DNA from: Kocuria marina
GTDB taxonomy: Bacteria > Actinomycetota > Actinomycetes > Actinomycetales > Micrococcaceae
DNA length: 64,000 nucleotides
Reading direction: 5' to 3'
Assembly: GCA_014652975.1 (NCBI GenBank)
Contig: BMZV01000005.1
Coordinates: 1-64,000 of the forward strand
Shown here in pieces: positions 9,349 to 17,726 of this stretch. The position numbers were made by a program, and so were the translations under genes. Below the pieces are notes generated by a model, which did not search any database, was not told the DNA's origin, and was given only the letters and a program-made list of their open reading frames with translations. The stretch's first letter is position 1. Each line of letters opens with the position of its first letter.

Positions 9349-10284
9349 TCAGCACGGGTGCCAGACCTTGCCTCCCGGTTCGTAGCACCGGGGGCCGGTG
9401 TAACCGGGATAGCCGCCATCACTCTCGGGAGCCGGGGGCACGTGGGGTGCCGCCGGCAGCTGCGGGGCAGCAGGTACCCGGGGCGCGGCCGGTAGCTGAG
9501 GTGCCGCGGGCTGCGCGGGGGCGGGGTCGTAGTTGTAGCTCGGTTGCGGAGCGGGATTGGGTTGGGGTGCCGGATCGCCCACGGCGACCTCGTCCTCCAC
9601 GACCGCGGGAGGCGCCTCGAGCGTCGGCGTGGGAGTGGGTGTGGAGGACGGGGTGGGACTCGGCGTCGCGCTCGGGCTCGCGGTGCTCGAAGTTGTGGTG
9701 CCGGGGGATGCGGATTCCCCCGGCGGCGCGCAGTCCTGCTTCGGGTCGAAGAAACCGACCTGCATGGCCTGGGCCACGTTGTACGCGCTGTCCATCTCTC
9801 GCCGGTACGTGCTGTTGGCGCCCACGGTCATGGGTGTTGCCAGGCCCGCCTTGACGAGTGCCTGGTTGACGTTCAACCCGTCGTCGTCGCGGGTCACTCG
9901 GGCGAGGGTGCGCCCGTAGCGGTCCGTGCGTTCCACGTCGTAGTCCAGGTGGATCGTGGTTCCCTTGGGCAGGAGGTCCTCAAGCTTGGCCGTGGCCTCG
10001 TCCGCGAGGCACTCGCCGGGCTGACCGTCCCGCGCGACCTCCGGGGTATTGATGTTCAGCAGCCGCACCCGCGTGGACTTCCCCGCGATCGTGGCGTCCA
10101 GGGTGTCCCCGTCCACCACGCGTTCCACCGTGGCCACCGAGTCGTCCGGGGTGGGCGCGGACTCTGCGGCGCCGCCGCACGCGGTCAGGGCGAACAAGCT
10201 CGCCAGGACGACGGTGCTCGCACGGGCCCTCGGACCGGCGGCCCACCGGCGGCGGGCAGGATGGTGAATGGTCTCGGCAGGCAT
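9349..10284 (-). CDS. Thermonuclease-family (SNase) lipoprotein
   Basis: A 311-residue exported nuclease. A basic N-terminus and hydrophobic stretch end in the lipobox LTAC, giving a lipid-anchored Cys. The staphylococcal nuclease (OB-fold) domain follows: VERVVDGDT, RLLNINTPE (Arg and Glu of the active site) and YGRTLARV (second catalytic Arg). Then comes a long Ser/Thr/Pro linker, a repetitive Pro/Ala stretch with units such as AAPQLPAAPRVP, and a C-terminal cap GPRCYEPGGKVWHPC with two cysteines. SNases cleave DNA and RNA phosphodiester bonds with Ca2+. The linker suggests that it spans the cell wall. ATG at 10284 is chosen; GTG at 10311 is possible. Confidence 0.88.
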   Translation of the reverse strand: MPAETIHHPARRRWAAGPRARASTVVLASLFALTACGGAAESAPTPDDSVATVERVVDGDTLDATIAGKSTRVRLLNINTPEVARDGQPGECLADEATAKLEDLLPKGTTIHLDYDVERTDRYGRTLARVTRDDDGLNVNQALVKAGLATPMTVGANSTYRREMDSAYNVAQAMQVGFFDPKQDCAPPGESASPGTTTSSTASPSATPSPTPSSTPTPTPTLEAPPAVVEDEVAVGDPAPQPNPAPQPSYNYDPAPAQPAAPQLPAAPRVPAAPQLPAAPHVPPAPESDGGYPGYTGPRCYEPGGKVWHPC

Positions 10285-10563
10285 CGCGGTCCCGGGTCTC
10301 GGAGGAAGCACCCGGCATCATGTCGGTGCATTTGCAACGACGTTATTGTGCCAGAGGGTGTTCACCCTGCAGGGATCGGCGATCCGTGTCGCGTCACGTG
10401 ATGCCTAGTGGAGTAAAAGCACCTGGGGGTGCCTCAAAACTGCTTTAGCTCAGTAAAAGCAGAGGGGGGGGTGAGGCGGAGCTAGGTGTCGGGCGGGGGA
10501 TGCGCTCGGGGCAGCGGGTGGGCGCGGGGTGGTGCGCTGTGCGGCATGGTGTAGACAAGACGC

Positions 10564-11433
10564 ATGGCCACCATCGATGAGCTTCCCGGTGAGATCGTCG
10601 CGGACCTGCGTGTGAGCGATGCCCGTCCCCTGAGCGGCGGGGACACCGCCCACGCATACTGGCTCGAGACCCCGGACGGGCCCCTGTTCGCCAAGACCAT
10701 GCCGGGTGCCCCGGCGGGCGTGTTGGCGTTGGAGGCGGCGGGACTCGAGGAGCTGCGCGCCGTCGCCCCCGCCGAGGTGCGGGTGCCCAGGGTGCATCAC
10801 GTGGGCGATGAGGCCCTGGTGCTCGAGTGGATCGACGAGGGTCCCGGACGGCAGGACCGTGCCACGGAACGCAGCATGGGGGCCGGTCTCGCGGCCATCC
10901 ACCGCGCGCGAGCCCCGCACGTCGGGTGGCTCTCGGCGGAGCTGCCGGAACGCATCGGCTCGTTCCCGGTGGATCTCACGCCCACGGACGACTGGGCCGA
11001 CTTCCTGTTGCACCGCCGCATCGAGCCGTTACTGCGCGCGGCGATCGACGCGGGACACCTGGACCCCGCGGCGTCGGACCTGCTGGCGCGCGTGGCGCCG
11101 CGAGCGGACGAACTCGCGGGCCCTCCCGAGCCCCCGAGCCTGCTGCACGGTGACCTGTGGGCAGGCAACCGCGTGGTCGATCGCAACGGGACGAACTGGC
11201 TCATCGATCCGTCCTCGTTCTACGGACACCGCGAGTACGACCTGGCCATGATGCAGCTCTTCGGCGGTTTCGGGCGGGAATGCTTCGCGGCGTACGACGA
11301 CGCCTACCCCCTCGCGGACGGCTGGCACGACCGGGTGCCGTGGTACCAGTTGCCGCCGCTGCTGGTGCATGCGATCAGGTTCGACGGTGGTTACGGCGGG
11401 GCGGTCCTACGGGCCCTGCGCAGTCTGATGTGA
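10564..11433 (+). CDS. Fructosamine/ketosamine-3-kinase family protein
   Basis: A 289-residue protein of the fructosamine kinase family, an aminoglycoside-phosphotransferase-like fold. The catalytic loop is LLHGDLWAGN, the metal-binding DP motif is LIDPSSFYGHREYDLAM, and the N-lobe has PLSGGDTAHAYWLETPDG. Bacterial members phosphorylate ribulosamines or related glycated amines for deglycation. It appears monocistronic. The preceding 250 nt contain no gene, only two short stem-loops around 10410-10460, one of them GCACC/GGTGC. Confidence 0.85.
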   Translation: MATIDELPGEIVADLRVSDARPLSGGDTAHAYWLETPDGPLFAKTMPGAPAGVLALEAAGLEELRAVAPAEVRVPRVHHVGDEALVLEWIDEGPGRQDRATERSMGAGLAAIHRARAPHVGWLSAELPERIGSFPVDLTPTDDWADFLLHRRIEPLLRAAIDAGHLDPAASDLLARVAPRADELAGPPEPPSLLHGDLWAGNRVVDRNGTNWLIDPSSFYGHREYDLAMMQLFGGFGRECFAAYDDAYPLADGWHDRVPWYQLPPLLVHAIRFDGGYGGAVLRALRSLM

Positions 11434-11533
11434 CACTACGGGGCGCGTCCATCACCCGCTGAGGACAGGGCGTTCTCGGCCGATGACTGCTACAAGGCAG
11501 GTGCGGACAACGTTTTCCACCCGCGTGACATGG

Positions 11534-11583
11534 TTGGACACGTCCCCCGCACGTGCAGCATAATGTTTACTAGATTGTCTAGT
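11534..11583 (+). promoter_or_regulatory. Promoter and palindromic operator of the carotenoid operon
   Basis: TTGGAC (11534-11539) and CATAAT (11559-11564) resemble -35 and -10 boxes, with a long 19-nt spacer. Directly downstream lies the perfect palindrome ACTAGA-TTG-TCTAGT (11569-11583), 22 nt before the start of the MarR gene. MarR proteins bind such short palindromes at their own promoters, so this is the likely autoregulatory operator controlling the whole crt operon. Confidence 0.65.
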
Positions 11584-11605
11584 TATCCACAACGCGAGGG
11601 ACGCG

Positions 11606-12112
11606 ATGGAGAGCAGTGCAACGTGGTACGGGCCGGTGAGCCCGCAGTCGCGTGCGCTGCGCCGGGTGGTCGTGCTCAACGCGGAGATCGCGTACGAGAT
11701 CCGCCGCATCTTGGGGCTCAAGGGAACCGATTACGCGGCCATGGCCATGCTCATAGTCCATTCCATGGGGCCCACGGAACTGGCTCACGCACTGCACATC
11801 ACGACGGCCTCCGCGACCGCGGTGGTGGACCGACTGGTGCGCGCGGGTCACGTGGTCCGGGAGCCCGTGGAGGGGGATCGACGCCGGATGACTGTGCGCG
11901 CGGTGACCTCGTCCAGGGAGCGGACCCGGGAGCACGTCGTGCCGGTAATCGGGATGGTCGAGGACGAGCTCGACGCCCTGGATGAGCCCGGGCGTGAGGC
12001 CGTCCTCCGGTTTCTGAGAGGTACCGAGTCCCGTCTGGAGGAGTACTTGGAAGACTTGCGCGGGCGCGCGGACCAGGCGTCCCAGGACGATCCCGGGGCG
12101 GGTGGGTCATGA
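11606..12112 (+). CDS. MarR-family regulator of the carotenoid operon
   Basis: A 168-residue winged-helix protein: an N-terminal dimerisation helix, recognition region TELAHALHITTASATAVVDRLVRAGHV and wing PVEGDRRRMTVRAV, the standard MarR layout. It is the first gene of the crt operon and its stop overlaps the crtE start (ATGA at 12109). In Corynebacterium a MarR repressor (CrtR) controls the crt genes in response to prenyl diphosphates; the same role is inferred here from position. A perfect palindrome at 11569-11583 is the candidate operator. Confidence 0.87.
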   Translation: MESSATWYGPVSPQSRALRRVVVLNAEIAYEIRRILGLKGTDYAAMAMLIVHSMGPTELAHALHITTASATAVVDRLVRAGHVVREPVEGDRRRMTVRAVTSSRERTREHVVPVIGMVEDELDALDEPGREAVLRFLRGTESRLEEYLEDLRGRADQASQDDPGAGGS

Positions 12113-13395
12113 CCGAACGCGTACGCACCGCCCGGTCCCGTGAATCCCACCGAGCGGCTCCCGGGATCCCGTCCGTTGCCGATCCTGGGGCCTCCCCGAG
12201 TGTCGCCCCCGCCGACGACGCCGCCTGGTGCCGTTTCCGCACCGCCGTGGGGGAAGAGCTGGACGCGTTCTTCGCGGCCCCCGCGAATCGAGTTCCCACG
12301 AGCCCGGGTTTCGGGGTGCTGTGGGAGCGGGTGCGCGAGCACATGGTGGGCGGCAAGCTCATCCGGCCGCGACTGACTTGGATCGCGTGGTCCTCCTTCG
12401 CCGGGGGCGCGGGGGATGGATCGAGCGCGCCTGACCTGCTCGTCGCGCCGGACGCCGGGGATGCCGAGGAGACGCCGGGTGTGCGCGATGCGGCCGGAGA
12501 CGGGAACCACACGGCGGGCGACCGGGAGACAGAGGTGCCGAACCCCGAGTGCGTGCGCCTGGCGGCGTCGTTCGAGATGCTGCACGCGGCCCTGCTGGTC
12601 CACGACGACGTGGTGGACCGCGACTGGCTGCGCCGGGGCATGCCCACGGTGGGAGAGCTGTTCCGCCGTGACGCGGCCCGCGCCGGCGCACCCGAGCACG
12701 AAGCGGAACACGCGGGGGCCTCGGCGGCGATCCTCGCGGGGGACCTGTTGTTGGCGGGGGCACTGCGGCTCGCGACCACGTGCGCATCGGACCTCGCGCG
12801 GTGTCGCGCCGTGGCGGACGTGGTGTTCGACGCCGTGACCGCCTCCGCGGCCGGGGAGCTGGATGACGTGCTGTTGTCCCTGCATCGCTTCGGCGCCGAG
12901 CACCCCGGGGTGCAGGACATCCTGGACATGGAGCGGCTCAAGACCGCCACGTATTCGTTCGAGGCCCCGCTGCGGGCCGGCGCACTGCTCGCGGGTGCTC
13001 CCGCGGACGTCGCGGAGCGGCTGGCCCAGGCCGGCGCCATGCTGGGCGTGGGGTACCAGGTGGTGGACGACGTCCTGGGGACGTTCGGTGACCCGGGACT
13101 GACCGGCAAATCGGTGGACGCGGATCTACGTTCGGGCAAGGCCACCGTGCTCACCGCCCACGGGATGGGGGTACCCACGGTCCGCCGGGTCCTCAGGGAC
13201 CTCGCGGCGGAACGCACCACGGTGCATCACGCGCGGGAAGCGCTCACGGCCTCCGGCGCCAAGGACGTGGCCGTGGAACTGGCCACGGATCTCGTGGACC
13301 GCGCCCGGACCACCCTGGACGAACTGCCCCTGCCCGCGGCGCAGCGCGATCAGCTCGTCGCGCTGTGCCACCACGTCCTGAACAGACACTCGTAG
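12109..13395 (+). CDS. crtE: Geranylgeranyl diphosphate synthase
   Basis: A 428-residue trans-isoprenyl diphosphate synthase giving the C20 precursor (GGPP) for phytoene. The first Asp-rich motif is LLVHDDVVDRDW and the second is YQVVDDVLGTFGD. It is longer than the usual 350-380 residues because of a roughly 50-residue Gly/Asp/Ala-rich insertion (about residues 97-145) ahead of the first Asp-rich helix, absent in typical relatives and probably a surface loop. The start overlaps the stop of the MarR gene by 4 nt, implying translational coupling. Confidence 0.92.
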   Translation: MTERVRTARSRESHRAAPGIPSVADPGASPSVAPADDAAWCRFRTAVGEELDAFFAAPANRVPTSPGFGVLWERVREHMVGGKLIRPRLTWIAWSSFAGGAGDGSSAPDLLVAPDAGDAEETPGVRDAAGDGNHTAGDRETEVPNPECVRLAASFEMLHAALLVHDDVVDRDWLRRGMPTVGELFRRDAARAGAPEHEAEHAGASAAILAGDLLLAGALRLATTCASDLARCRAVADVVFDAVTASAAGELDDVLLSLHRFGAEHPGVQDILDMERLKTATYSFEAPLRAGALLAGAPADVAERLAQAGAMLGVGYQVVDDVLGTFGDPGLTGKSVDADLRSGKATVLTAHGMGVPTVRRVLRDLAAERTTVHHAREALTASGAKDVAVELATDLVDRARTTLDELPLPAAQRDQLVALCHHVLNRHS

Positions 13396-13406
13396 TGAGG
13401 ACCCCC

Positions 13407-14306
13407 ATGCCGGATTCGGACGCGCCGCCCCTCTCGTCGCTTCGCCTGTATACCGCCACGGCCCTCGCGGCCTCCGGGTCGGTCATCGGCCGGTACTCCA
13501 CATCCTTCTCGCTGGCGTGCCGCACTCTGCCGCCCGCCGTGCGCCGGGACATTGCGGGGATCTACGCGCTTGTACGCGTCGCGGATGAGGTCGTGGACGG
13601 CACCGCGGGCGCCGCGGGCCTCGAAGCCGCCCGCGTGCGCACCGCCCTGGACGGGTACGAAGCGGCTGTGAACTCGGCCCTGGCCACGGGATTCGCCACG
13701 GACCTGGTGATCCACGGCTTCGCGGACGTCGCCCGCCGTCACGGTTTCGGGCGGGAGCTGACCGAACCGTTCTTCGCGTCCATGCGCGCCGACCTGGACG
13801 TGGCCGAGCACGACGGCGCGTCGCTCGAGTCGTACATCTACGGTTCCGCGGAGGTCGTGGGACTCATGTGCCTCGAGGTGTTCATGGACATGCCCGGCAC
13901 ACGGGCGGACACCCCTGAGCAGCGGGACATGCTGCGGGCCACGGCCCGTCGGCTGGGAGCGGCCTTCCAGAAGGTGAATTTCCTGCGTGACCTCGGGGCG
14001 GACCACGACCAGCTCGGTCGCACGTATTTCCCGGGCGCGGACCCCGCCCACTTGGACGAGACCCAGAAGGCGCAGCTGCTCGCGGACCTCAATGCGGATC
14101 TCGACGCCGCGATGCCCGGGATCCTGGCCCTGGACCGGCGCGCTCGCCGGGCAGTCCTGATTGCGCACGGACTGTTCGCGGAACTGTCCCGGCGGATCGA
14201 ACGCGTCCCCGCGCGGGAACTGACCAGACAACGCATCAGCGTGCCCACCGCGGTGAAACTGCGGATCGCGGCGCGCTCCCTCTCGGATTCGGTGGTGACA
14301 CGATGA
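13407..14306 (+). CDS. crtB: Phytoene synthase
   Basis: A 299-residue squalene/phytoene synthase condensing two GGPP to phytoene. The substrate-Mg motifs are RVADEVVDG and NFLRDLGADHDQLGRTYFP. The start ATG at 13407 lies 11 nt after the crtE stop and is preceded by GAGGA; an upstream in-frame start would extend into crtE without homology. Its stop overlaps the crtI start (ATGA). Confidence 0.94.
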   Translation: MPDSDAPPLSSLRLYTATALAASGSVIGRYSTSFSLACRTLPPAVRRDIAGIYALVRVADEVVDGTAGAAGLEAARVRTALDGYEAAVNSALATGFATDLVIHGFADVARRHGFGRELTEPFFASMRADLDVAEHDGASLESYIYGSAEVVGLMCLEVFMDMPGTRADTPEQRDMLRATARRLGAAFQKVNFLRDLGADHDQLGRTYFPGADPAHLDETQKAQLLADLNADLDAAMPGILALDRRARRAVLIAHGLFAELSRRIERVPARELTRQRISVPTAVKLRIAARSLSDSVVTR

Positions 14307-15931
14307 CACGGACGGTGGTGATCGGCGGCGGTTTCGCGGGCCTGGCCACGGCGGGGCTGCTCGCCCAGGACGGGCACCGCGTGACCCTTCTGGAACAACA
14401 GGACATCCTGGGTGGGCGCTCCGGGCGGTGGTCCGCGGAGGGCTTCTCGTTCGACACCGGCCCCAGTTGGTACCTCATGCCGGAGGTCATCGACCGGTGG
14501 TTCCGGCTCATGGGCTCCAGCGCCGCAGCAGAACTGGACCTGCGCACCCTGAGCCCGGGCTACCGCACGTTCTTCGAGGAGCACCTGGACGAGCCACCGA
14601 CGGACGTGGTCAGCGGGCACGCGGAGGAACTGTTCGAGCAACTGGACCCGGGATCCTCCCGTGCGCTGCGCATGTACCTGGACTCCGGCGCGGAAGTCTA
14701 CGAGCTCGCCAAGAAGTACTTTCTCTACACGGATTTCGCGCACCCCCGTGAGCTCATGACCCCGCAGGTGCTCAAGAACCTCCCGCGGCTCGGCACACTG
14801 CTGACCCGGTCCATGAAGGGCTACATCGACCAGCGGTTCACCGATCCGCGGGAACGCCAGATCCTGGGGTACCCCGCGGTGTTCCTGGGCGCCTCGCCCT
14901 CGAGTGCTCCGGCCATGTACCACCTCATGAGTCACCTCGATCTCACGGACGGAGTGCAGTACCCCGTGGGTGGGTTCAGCGCGCTCGTGGACGCGATGGC
15001 CGAGCTGGTGCGCGCGGCCGGGGTCGAGATCGTGACCGGGGCGACCGTCACGGGGATCGACGTCGAGCGGGCACCGCGCTCCGTGCGTTCCCAGGTGGCT
15101 GCCGCCCGTTCACGACGTCGCTCGGCCGGCTCCGTGCGCGGCGTACGTTACCGTGCGACGTCATCGGCCTCGAATGCGCCGCGGACGGCGGCCGACGGTG
15201 CGGAGACCACCGTGCCCGCCGATCTCGTGGTGGGTGCCACGGATCTGCACCACATCCAGACCAGGTTGCTGCCCGAGCGGTACCGGGCCCCGGAATCGCG
15301 GTGGAAGCGCCGGGACCCGGGGCCGTCCGGGGTGCTCGTGTGCCTGGGCGTGCGGGGGAAATTGCCGCAATTGGCCCACCACAACCTGCTGTTCACGGCG
15401 GACTGGGACGACAACTTCGCGCGCATCGGTACCGGGCGGGAGCTCGCGGAGGAGACCTCGATCTACGTGTCCATGACGTCGGCCACGGACCCCGCTACTG
15501 CGCCCGAGGGGGACGAGAACCTCTTCATCCTGGTGCCCGCACCGGCCGTCCCCGAGTGGGGTCGCGGCGGGATCAGCACGCCGGAACGCCACGAACCGGG
15601 TTCGGAACAGGTCGAGCGGGTCGCGGACGCGGCCGTGGCGCAACTGGCCCGCTGGGCGAAGATCCCGGATCTCGAGTCCCGGGTCGTGGTGCGGCGCACG
15701 TACGGGCCGGGGGACTTCGTCGCCCAGTTCAACGCGTGGCGCGGTTCCCTCCTGGGCCCCGGTCACACGCTCGGCCAGTCCGCGATGCTGCGCCCCGGCG
15801 TGACCGATCCCGGGATTCGGGGCCTGTTCTACGCGGGGTCCTCGGTGCGCCCGGGGATCGGCGTGCCCATGTGCTTGATCTCATCCCAGGTGGTGTGGGA
15901 CGCCATCCGCGAGGACAGCGGGGTGTCCTGA
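14303..15931 (+). CDS. crtI: Phytoene desaturase (lycopene-forming)
   Basis: A 542-residue FAD-dependent CrtI-type desaturase that introduces four double bases of unsaturation into phytoene to give lycopene. The dinucleotide motif is VVIGGGFAGLATAGLLAQDG at the N-terminus, and the C-terminal FAD signature is RGLFYAGSSVRPGIGVPM. About 50 residues near 255-300 form an Arg/Ser/Ala-rich insertion in the region that normally links the FAD-binding strands. It is coupled to crtB and crtYe by overlapping stop/start codons. Confidence 0.94.
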   Translation: MTRTVVIGGGFAGLATAGLLAQDGHRVTLLEQQDILGGRSGRWSAEGFSFDTGPSWYLMPEVIDRWFRLMGSSAAAELDLRTLSPGYRTFFEEHLDEPPTDVVSGHAEELFEQLDPGSSRALRMYLDSGAEVYELAKKYFLYTDFAHPRELMTPQVLKNLPRLGTLLTRSMKGYIDQRFTDPRERQILGYPAVFLGASPSSAPAMYHLMSHLDLTDGVQYPVGGFSALVDAMAELVRAAGVEIVTGATVTGIDVERAPRSVRSQVAAARSRRRSAGSVRGVRYRATSSASNAPRTAADGAETTVPADLVVGATDLHHIQTRLLPERYRAPESRWKRRDPGPSGVLVCLGVRGKLPQLAHHNLLFTADWDDNFARIGTGRELAEETSIYVSMTSATDPATAPEGDENLFILVPAPAVPEWGRGGISTPERHEPGSEQVERVADAAVAQLARWAKIPDLESRVVVRRTYGPGDFVAQFNAWRGSLLGPGHTLGQSAMLRPGVTDPGIRGLFYAGSSVRPGIGVPMCLISSQVVWDAIREDSGVS

Positions 15932-16296
15932 TGTATTTGCTCATGCTGCTCGTGTTCCTGGGGTGCTACGCGCTGATCGACCGGCGGTGGAACCTCTACT
16001 TCTGGTCGGGGTACAAACTGCGGGCGTGGCTCGTGCTCGTCGTGGGGGTCCTGTTCTTCCTCGCGTGGGACGTTGTGGGGATCGTCAACGGGCTGTTCTG
16101 GCACGGCGAGAACTCGCTGACCCTGGGGATCTTGGTGGCCCCCGAACTGCCCCTCGAAGAGGTCTTCTTCCTGGCATTCCTGTGCTACCAGACCATGATC
16201 TACGTGCTCGGGGCACCCGTGCTGTGGCGGTGGCTGCGCGACCGGCGGGGCACCGCGGCGTCGTCGTCCGAACTGCGAGGAGGTCACGGAGCGTGA
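15931..16296 (+). CDS. crtYe: C50 carotenoid cyclase subunit, CrtYe type
   Basis: A 121-residue membrane protein with three hydrophobic segments, of the heterodimeric lycopene/flavuxanthin cyclase family. The conserved ELPLEEVFFLAFLCYQT, with its PLEE acidic motif, is the family hallmark. The two small subunits together cyclise the ends of the C50 carotenoid. It starts at ATG 15931, sharing the A of the crtI stop TGA, and its stop overlaps the GTG start of crtYf. Confidence 0.9.
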   Translation: MYLLMLLVFLGCYALIDRRWNLYFWSGYKLRAWLVLVVGVLFFLAWDVVGIVNGLFWHGENSLTLGILVAPELPLEEVFFLAFLCYQTMIYVLGAPVLWRWLRDRRGTAASSSELRGGHGA

Positions 16297-16712
16297 CGTA
16301 CTGGAGCGTGAACTTCATCTTCTTGGGCATCTCGGCAGTGGTGCTGCTTGTGGCCGTGCTCGTGCGGCGGCCGCGGGGGCTGTTCTGGGGATCCCTGGTG
16401 GCGTCCTTCGTGCTGCTCGGGGTGCTCACCGCGATCTTCGACAACCTCATGATCGCCGCCGGGATCATGACTTACACGGAGCACAACATCTCCGGCGCGC
16501 AGATCGGACTGGCCCCGCTCGAGGACTTCGCGTACCCGTTCGCGGGGGTGCTCCTGCTGCCGGCGCTGTGGTTGTTGCTCGGTGGTGCCCGCCAAGAACG
16601 CGGTGCCCGTGAAGAACGTCGTGCCGGCGACGGACGCGGGGCGCACGACGGACGCGGCGCTCGCGGTGCCCGAACGCCGGGGGCTGAGGAAAGGGGAGTC
16701 CGTGCTGAGTAA
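16293..16712 (+). CDS. crtYf: C50 carotenoid cyclase subunit, CrtYf type
   Basis: A 139-residue partner of CrtYe. Three hydrophobic helices are visible and the conserved acidic motif is LAPLEDFAYPFAGVLLLP. A GTG start at 16293 overlaps the crtYe stop (GTGA). The last 40 residues are a charged Gly/Ala/Arg-rich tail that overlaps the region upstream of the crtEb start and is probably dispensable. Confidence 0.88.
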   Translation: MTYWSVNFIFLGISAVVLLVAVLVRRPRGLFWGSLVASFVLLGVLTAIFDNLMIAAGIMTYTEHNISGAQIGLAPLEDFAYPFAGVLLLPALWLLLGGARQERGAREERRAGDGRGAHDGRGARGARTPGAEERGVRAE

Positions 16713-17577
16713 GCTCTTCTGGGCCTCGCGCCCCCTGAGCTGGGTGAACACCGCGTACCCGTTCACCGCGGCGGTGCTGCTGACCAGGGGCATCCCGTGG
16801 TGGCTCGTGGTGCTCGGCACGGTGTTCTTCCTGGTGCCCTACAACCTGGCCATGTACGGCATCAACGACGTCTTCGACTACGAGTCCGATCTGCGCAATC
16901 CCCGCAAGGGCGGGGTGGAGGGTGCCGTGGTGGACCGTGCCGCGCAACGCCCCGTGTTGCTGGCCTCGTGCCTGGTCCCGGTGCCCTTCGTCCTGGTGCT
17001 CCTGGGGTACGCGGTGGCCACGGGCAACTGGGTGTCCATCGCGGTGCTCGCGGTCTCGCTGTTCGCCGTGGTGGCGTACTCGTGGGCCGGGCTGCGGTTC
17101 AAGGAACGCCCGTTCGTGGACGCGATGACGAGTGCCACCCACTTCGTCTCGCCCGCGGTCTACGGCCTGACGCTGGCGGGCGCCACGTTCACACCGGGAC
17201 TGTGGGCGCTGCTCATCGGGTTCTTCCTGTGGGGCATGGCCTCCCAGATGTTCGGCGCGGTCCAGGACGTGGTCCCGGACCGGGAGGGCGGACTCGCGTC
17301 CGTGGCCACGGTGCTCGGGGCCCGGCCCACCGTGTGGGTGGCCGCGCTGCTGTACGCCCTGGCGGGCGGGCTCATGGTGTTCACCGAGTGGCCAGGCCAG
17401 CTCGCCGCACTGCTCGCGGTGCCGTACCTGCTCAACGTGCTGCGCTTCAGCGGTGTCACGGACACCGATTCCGGGCGGGCCAACGCGGGGTGGAAGACCT
17501 TCCTGTGGTTGAACTACCTCACCGGTTTCCTGGTGACCATGCTGCTCATCTGGTGGGCCGCGGTGCGCCCGGGCTGA
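16702..17577 (+). CDS. crtEb: Lycopene elongase (C50 prenyltransferase, UbiA family)
   Basis: A 291-residue UbiA-type membrane prenyltransferase with about eight helices. The prenyl-diphosphate/Mg motif is NLAMYGINDVFDYESD near residue 55, and the second Asp motif is GAVQDVVPDREGG. It adds C5 units to both ends of lycopene, yielding C45/C50 flavuxanthin-type carotenoids that CrtYe/Yf cyclise. GTG at 16702 is chosen because AGGGGAG precedes it and the length then matches the roughly 290-residue family; a start at 16582 would overlap crtYf by 130 nt. Last gene of the operon. Confidence 0.9.
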   Translation: MLSKLFWASRPLSWVNTAYPFTAAVLLTRGIPWWLVVLGTVFFLVPYNLAMYGINDVFDYESDLRNPRKGGVEGAVVDRAAQRPVLLASCLVPVPFVLVLLGYAVATGNWVSIAVLAVSLFAVVAYSWAGLRFKERPFVDAMTSATHFVSPAVYGLTLAGATFTPGLWALLIGFFLWGMASQMFGAVQDVVPDREGGLASVATVLGARPTVWVAALLYALAGGLMVFTEWPGQLAALLAVPYLLNVLRFSGVTDTDSGRANAGWKTFLWLNYLTGFLVTMLLIWWAAVRPG

Positions 17578-17593
17578 CCCCGGCCGGTCGCTC

Positions 17594-17629
17594 GACGCCG
17601 CTCGCCCCCTCCCGGGGGCGGGCGGCGTC
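17594..17629 (+). terminator. Terminator of the crt operon
   Basis: GACGCCGC (17594-17601) pairs with GCGGCGTC (17622-17629), and the inner CCCCC/GGGGG extends the stem; TCGTTCTCGT follows. It is 17 nt after the crtEb stop. Confidence 0.6.
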
Positions 17630-17683
17630 GTCGTTCTCGTCCTGATCCGATCCGTGAACCCTTGACCGCCTCGCCGGTTGTGT

Positions 17684-17707
17684 GGTTCATTAGTAAAGTA
17701 ATGAACC
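17684..17707 (+). promoter_or_regulatory. Operator of the GntR/YtrA regulator
   Basis: Perfect 24-bp palindrome: GGTTCATTA (17684-17692), 6-nt spacer, TAATGAACC (17699-17707). It lies 20 nt ahead of the regulator's ATG. A TTGACC (17662-17667) lies where a -35 box would put its -10 inside the palindrome, so bound repressor would block the promoter. YtrA-type regulators bind long palindromes of this kind. Confidence 0.8.
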
Positions 17708-17726
17708 AAGGAGCTGGAAGTTCTCC

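Noticed and set aside
11799..13220. Minus-strand frame opposite the MarR gene and crtE
   Set aside because: Overlaps two well supported genes and has no motif; composition is a Ser/Arg/Pro shadow.
16582..16701. Upstream GTG start for crtEb
   Set aside because: Would overlap crtYf by 130 nt and add residues unlike the family; GTG 16702 has a ribosome site and gives the usual length.
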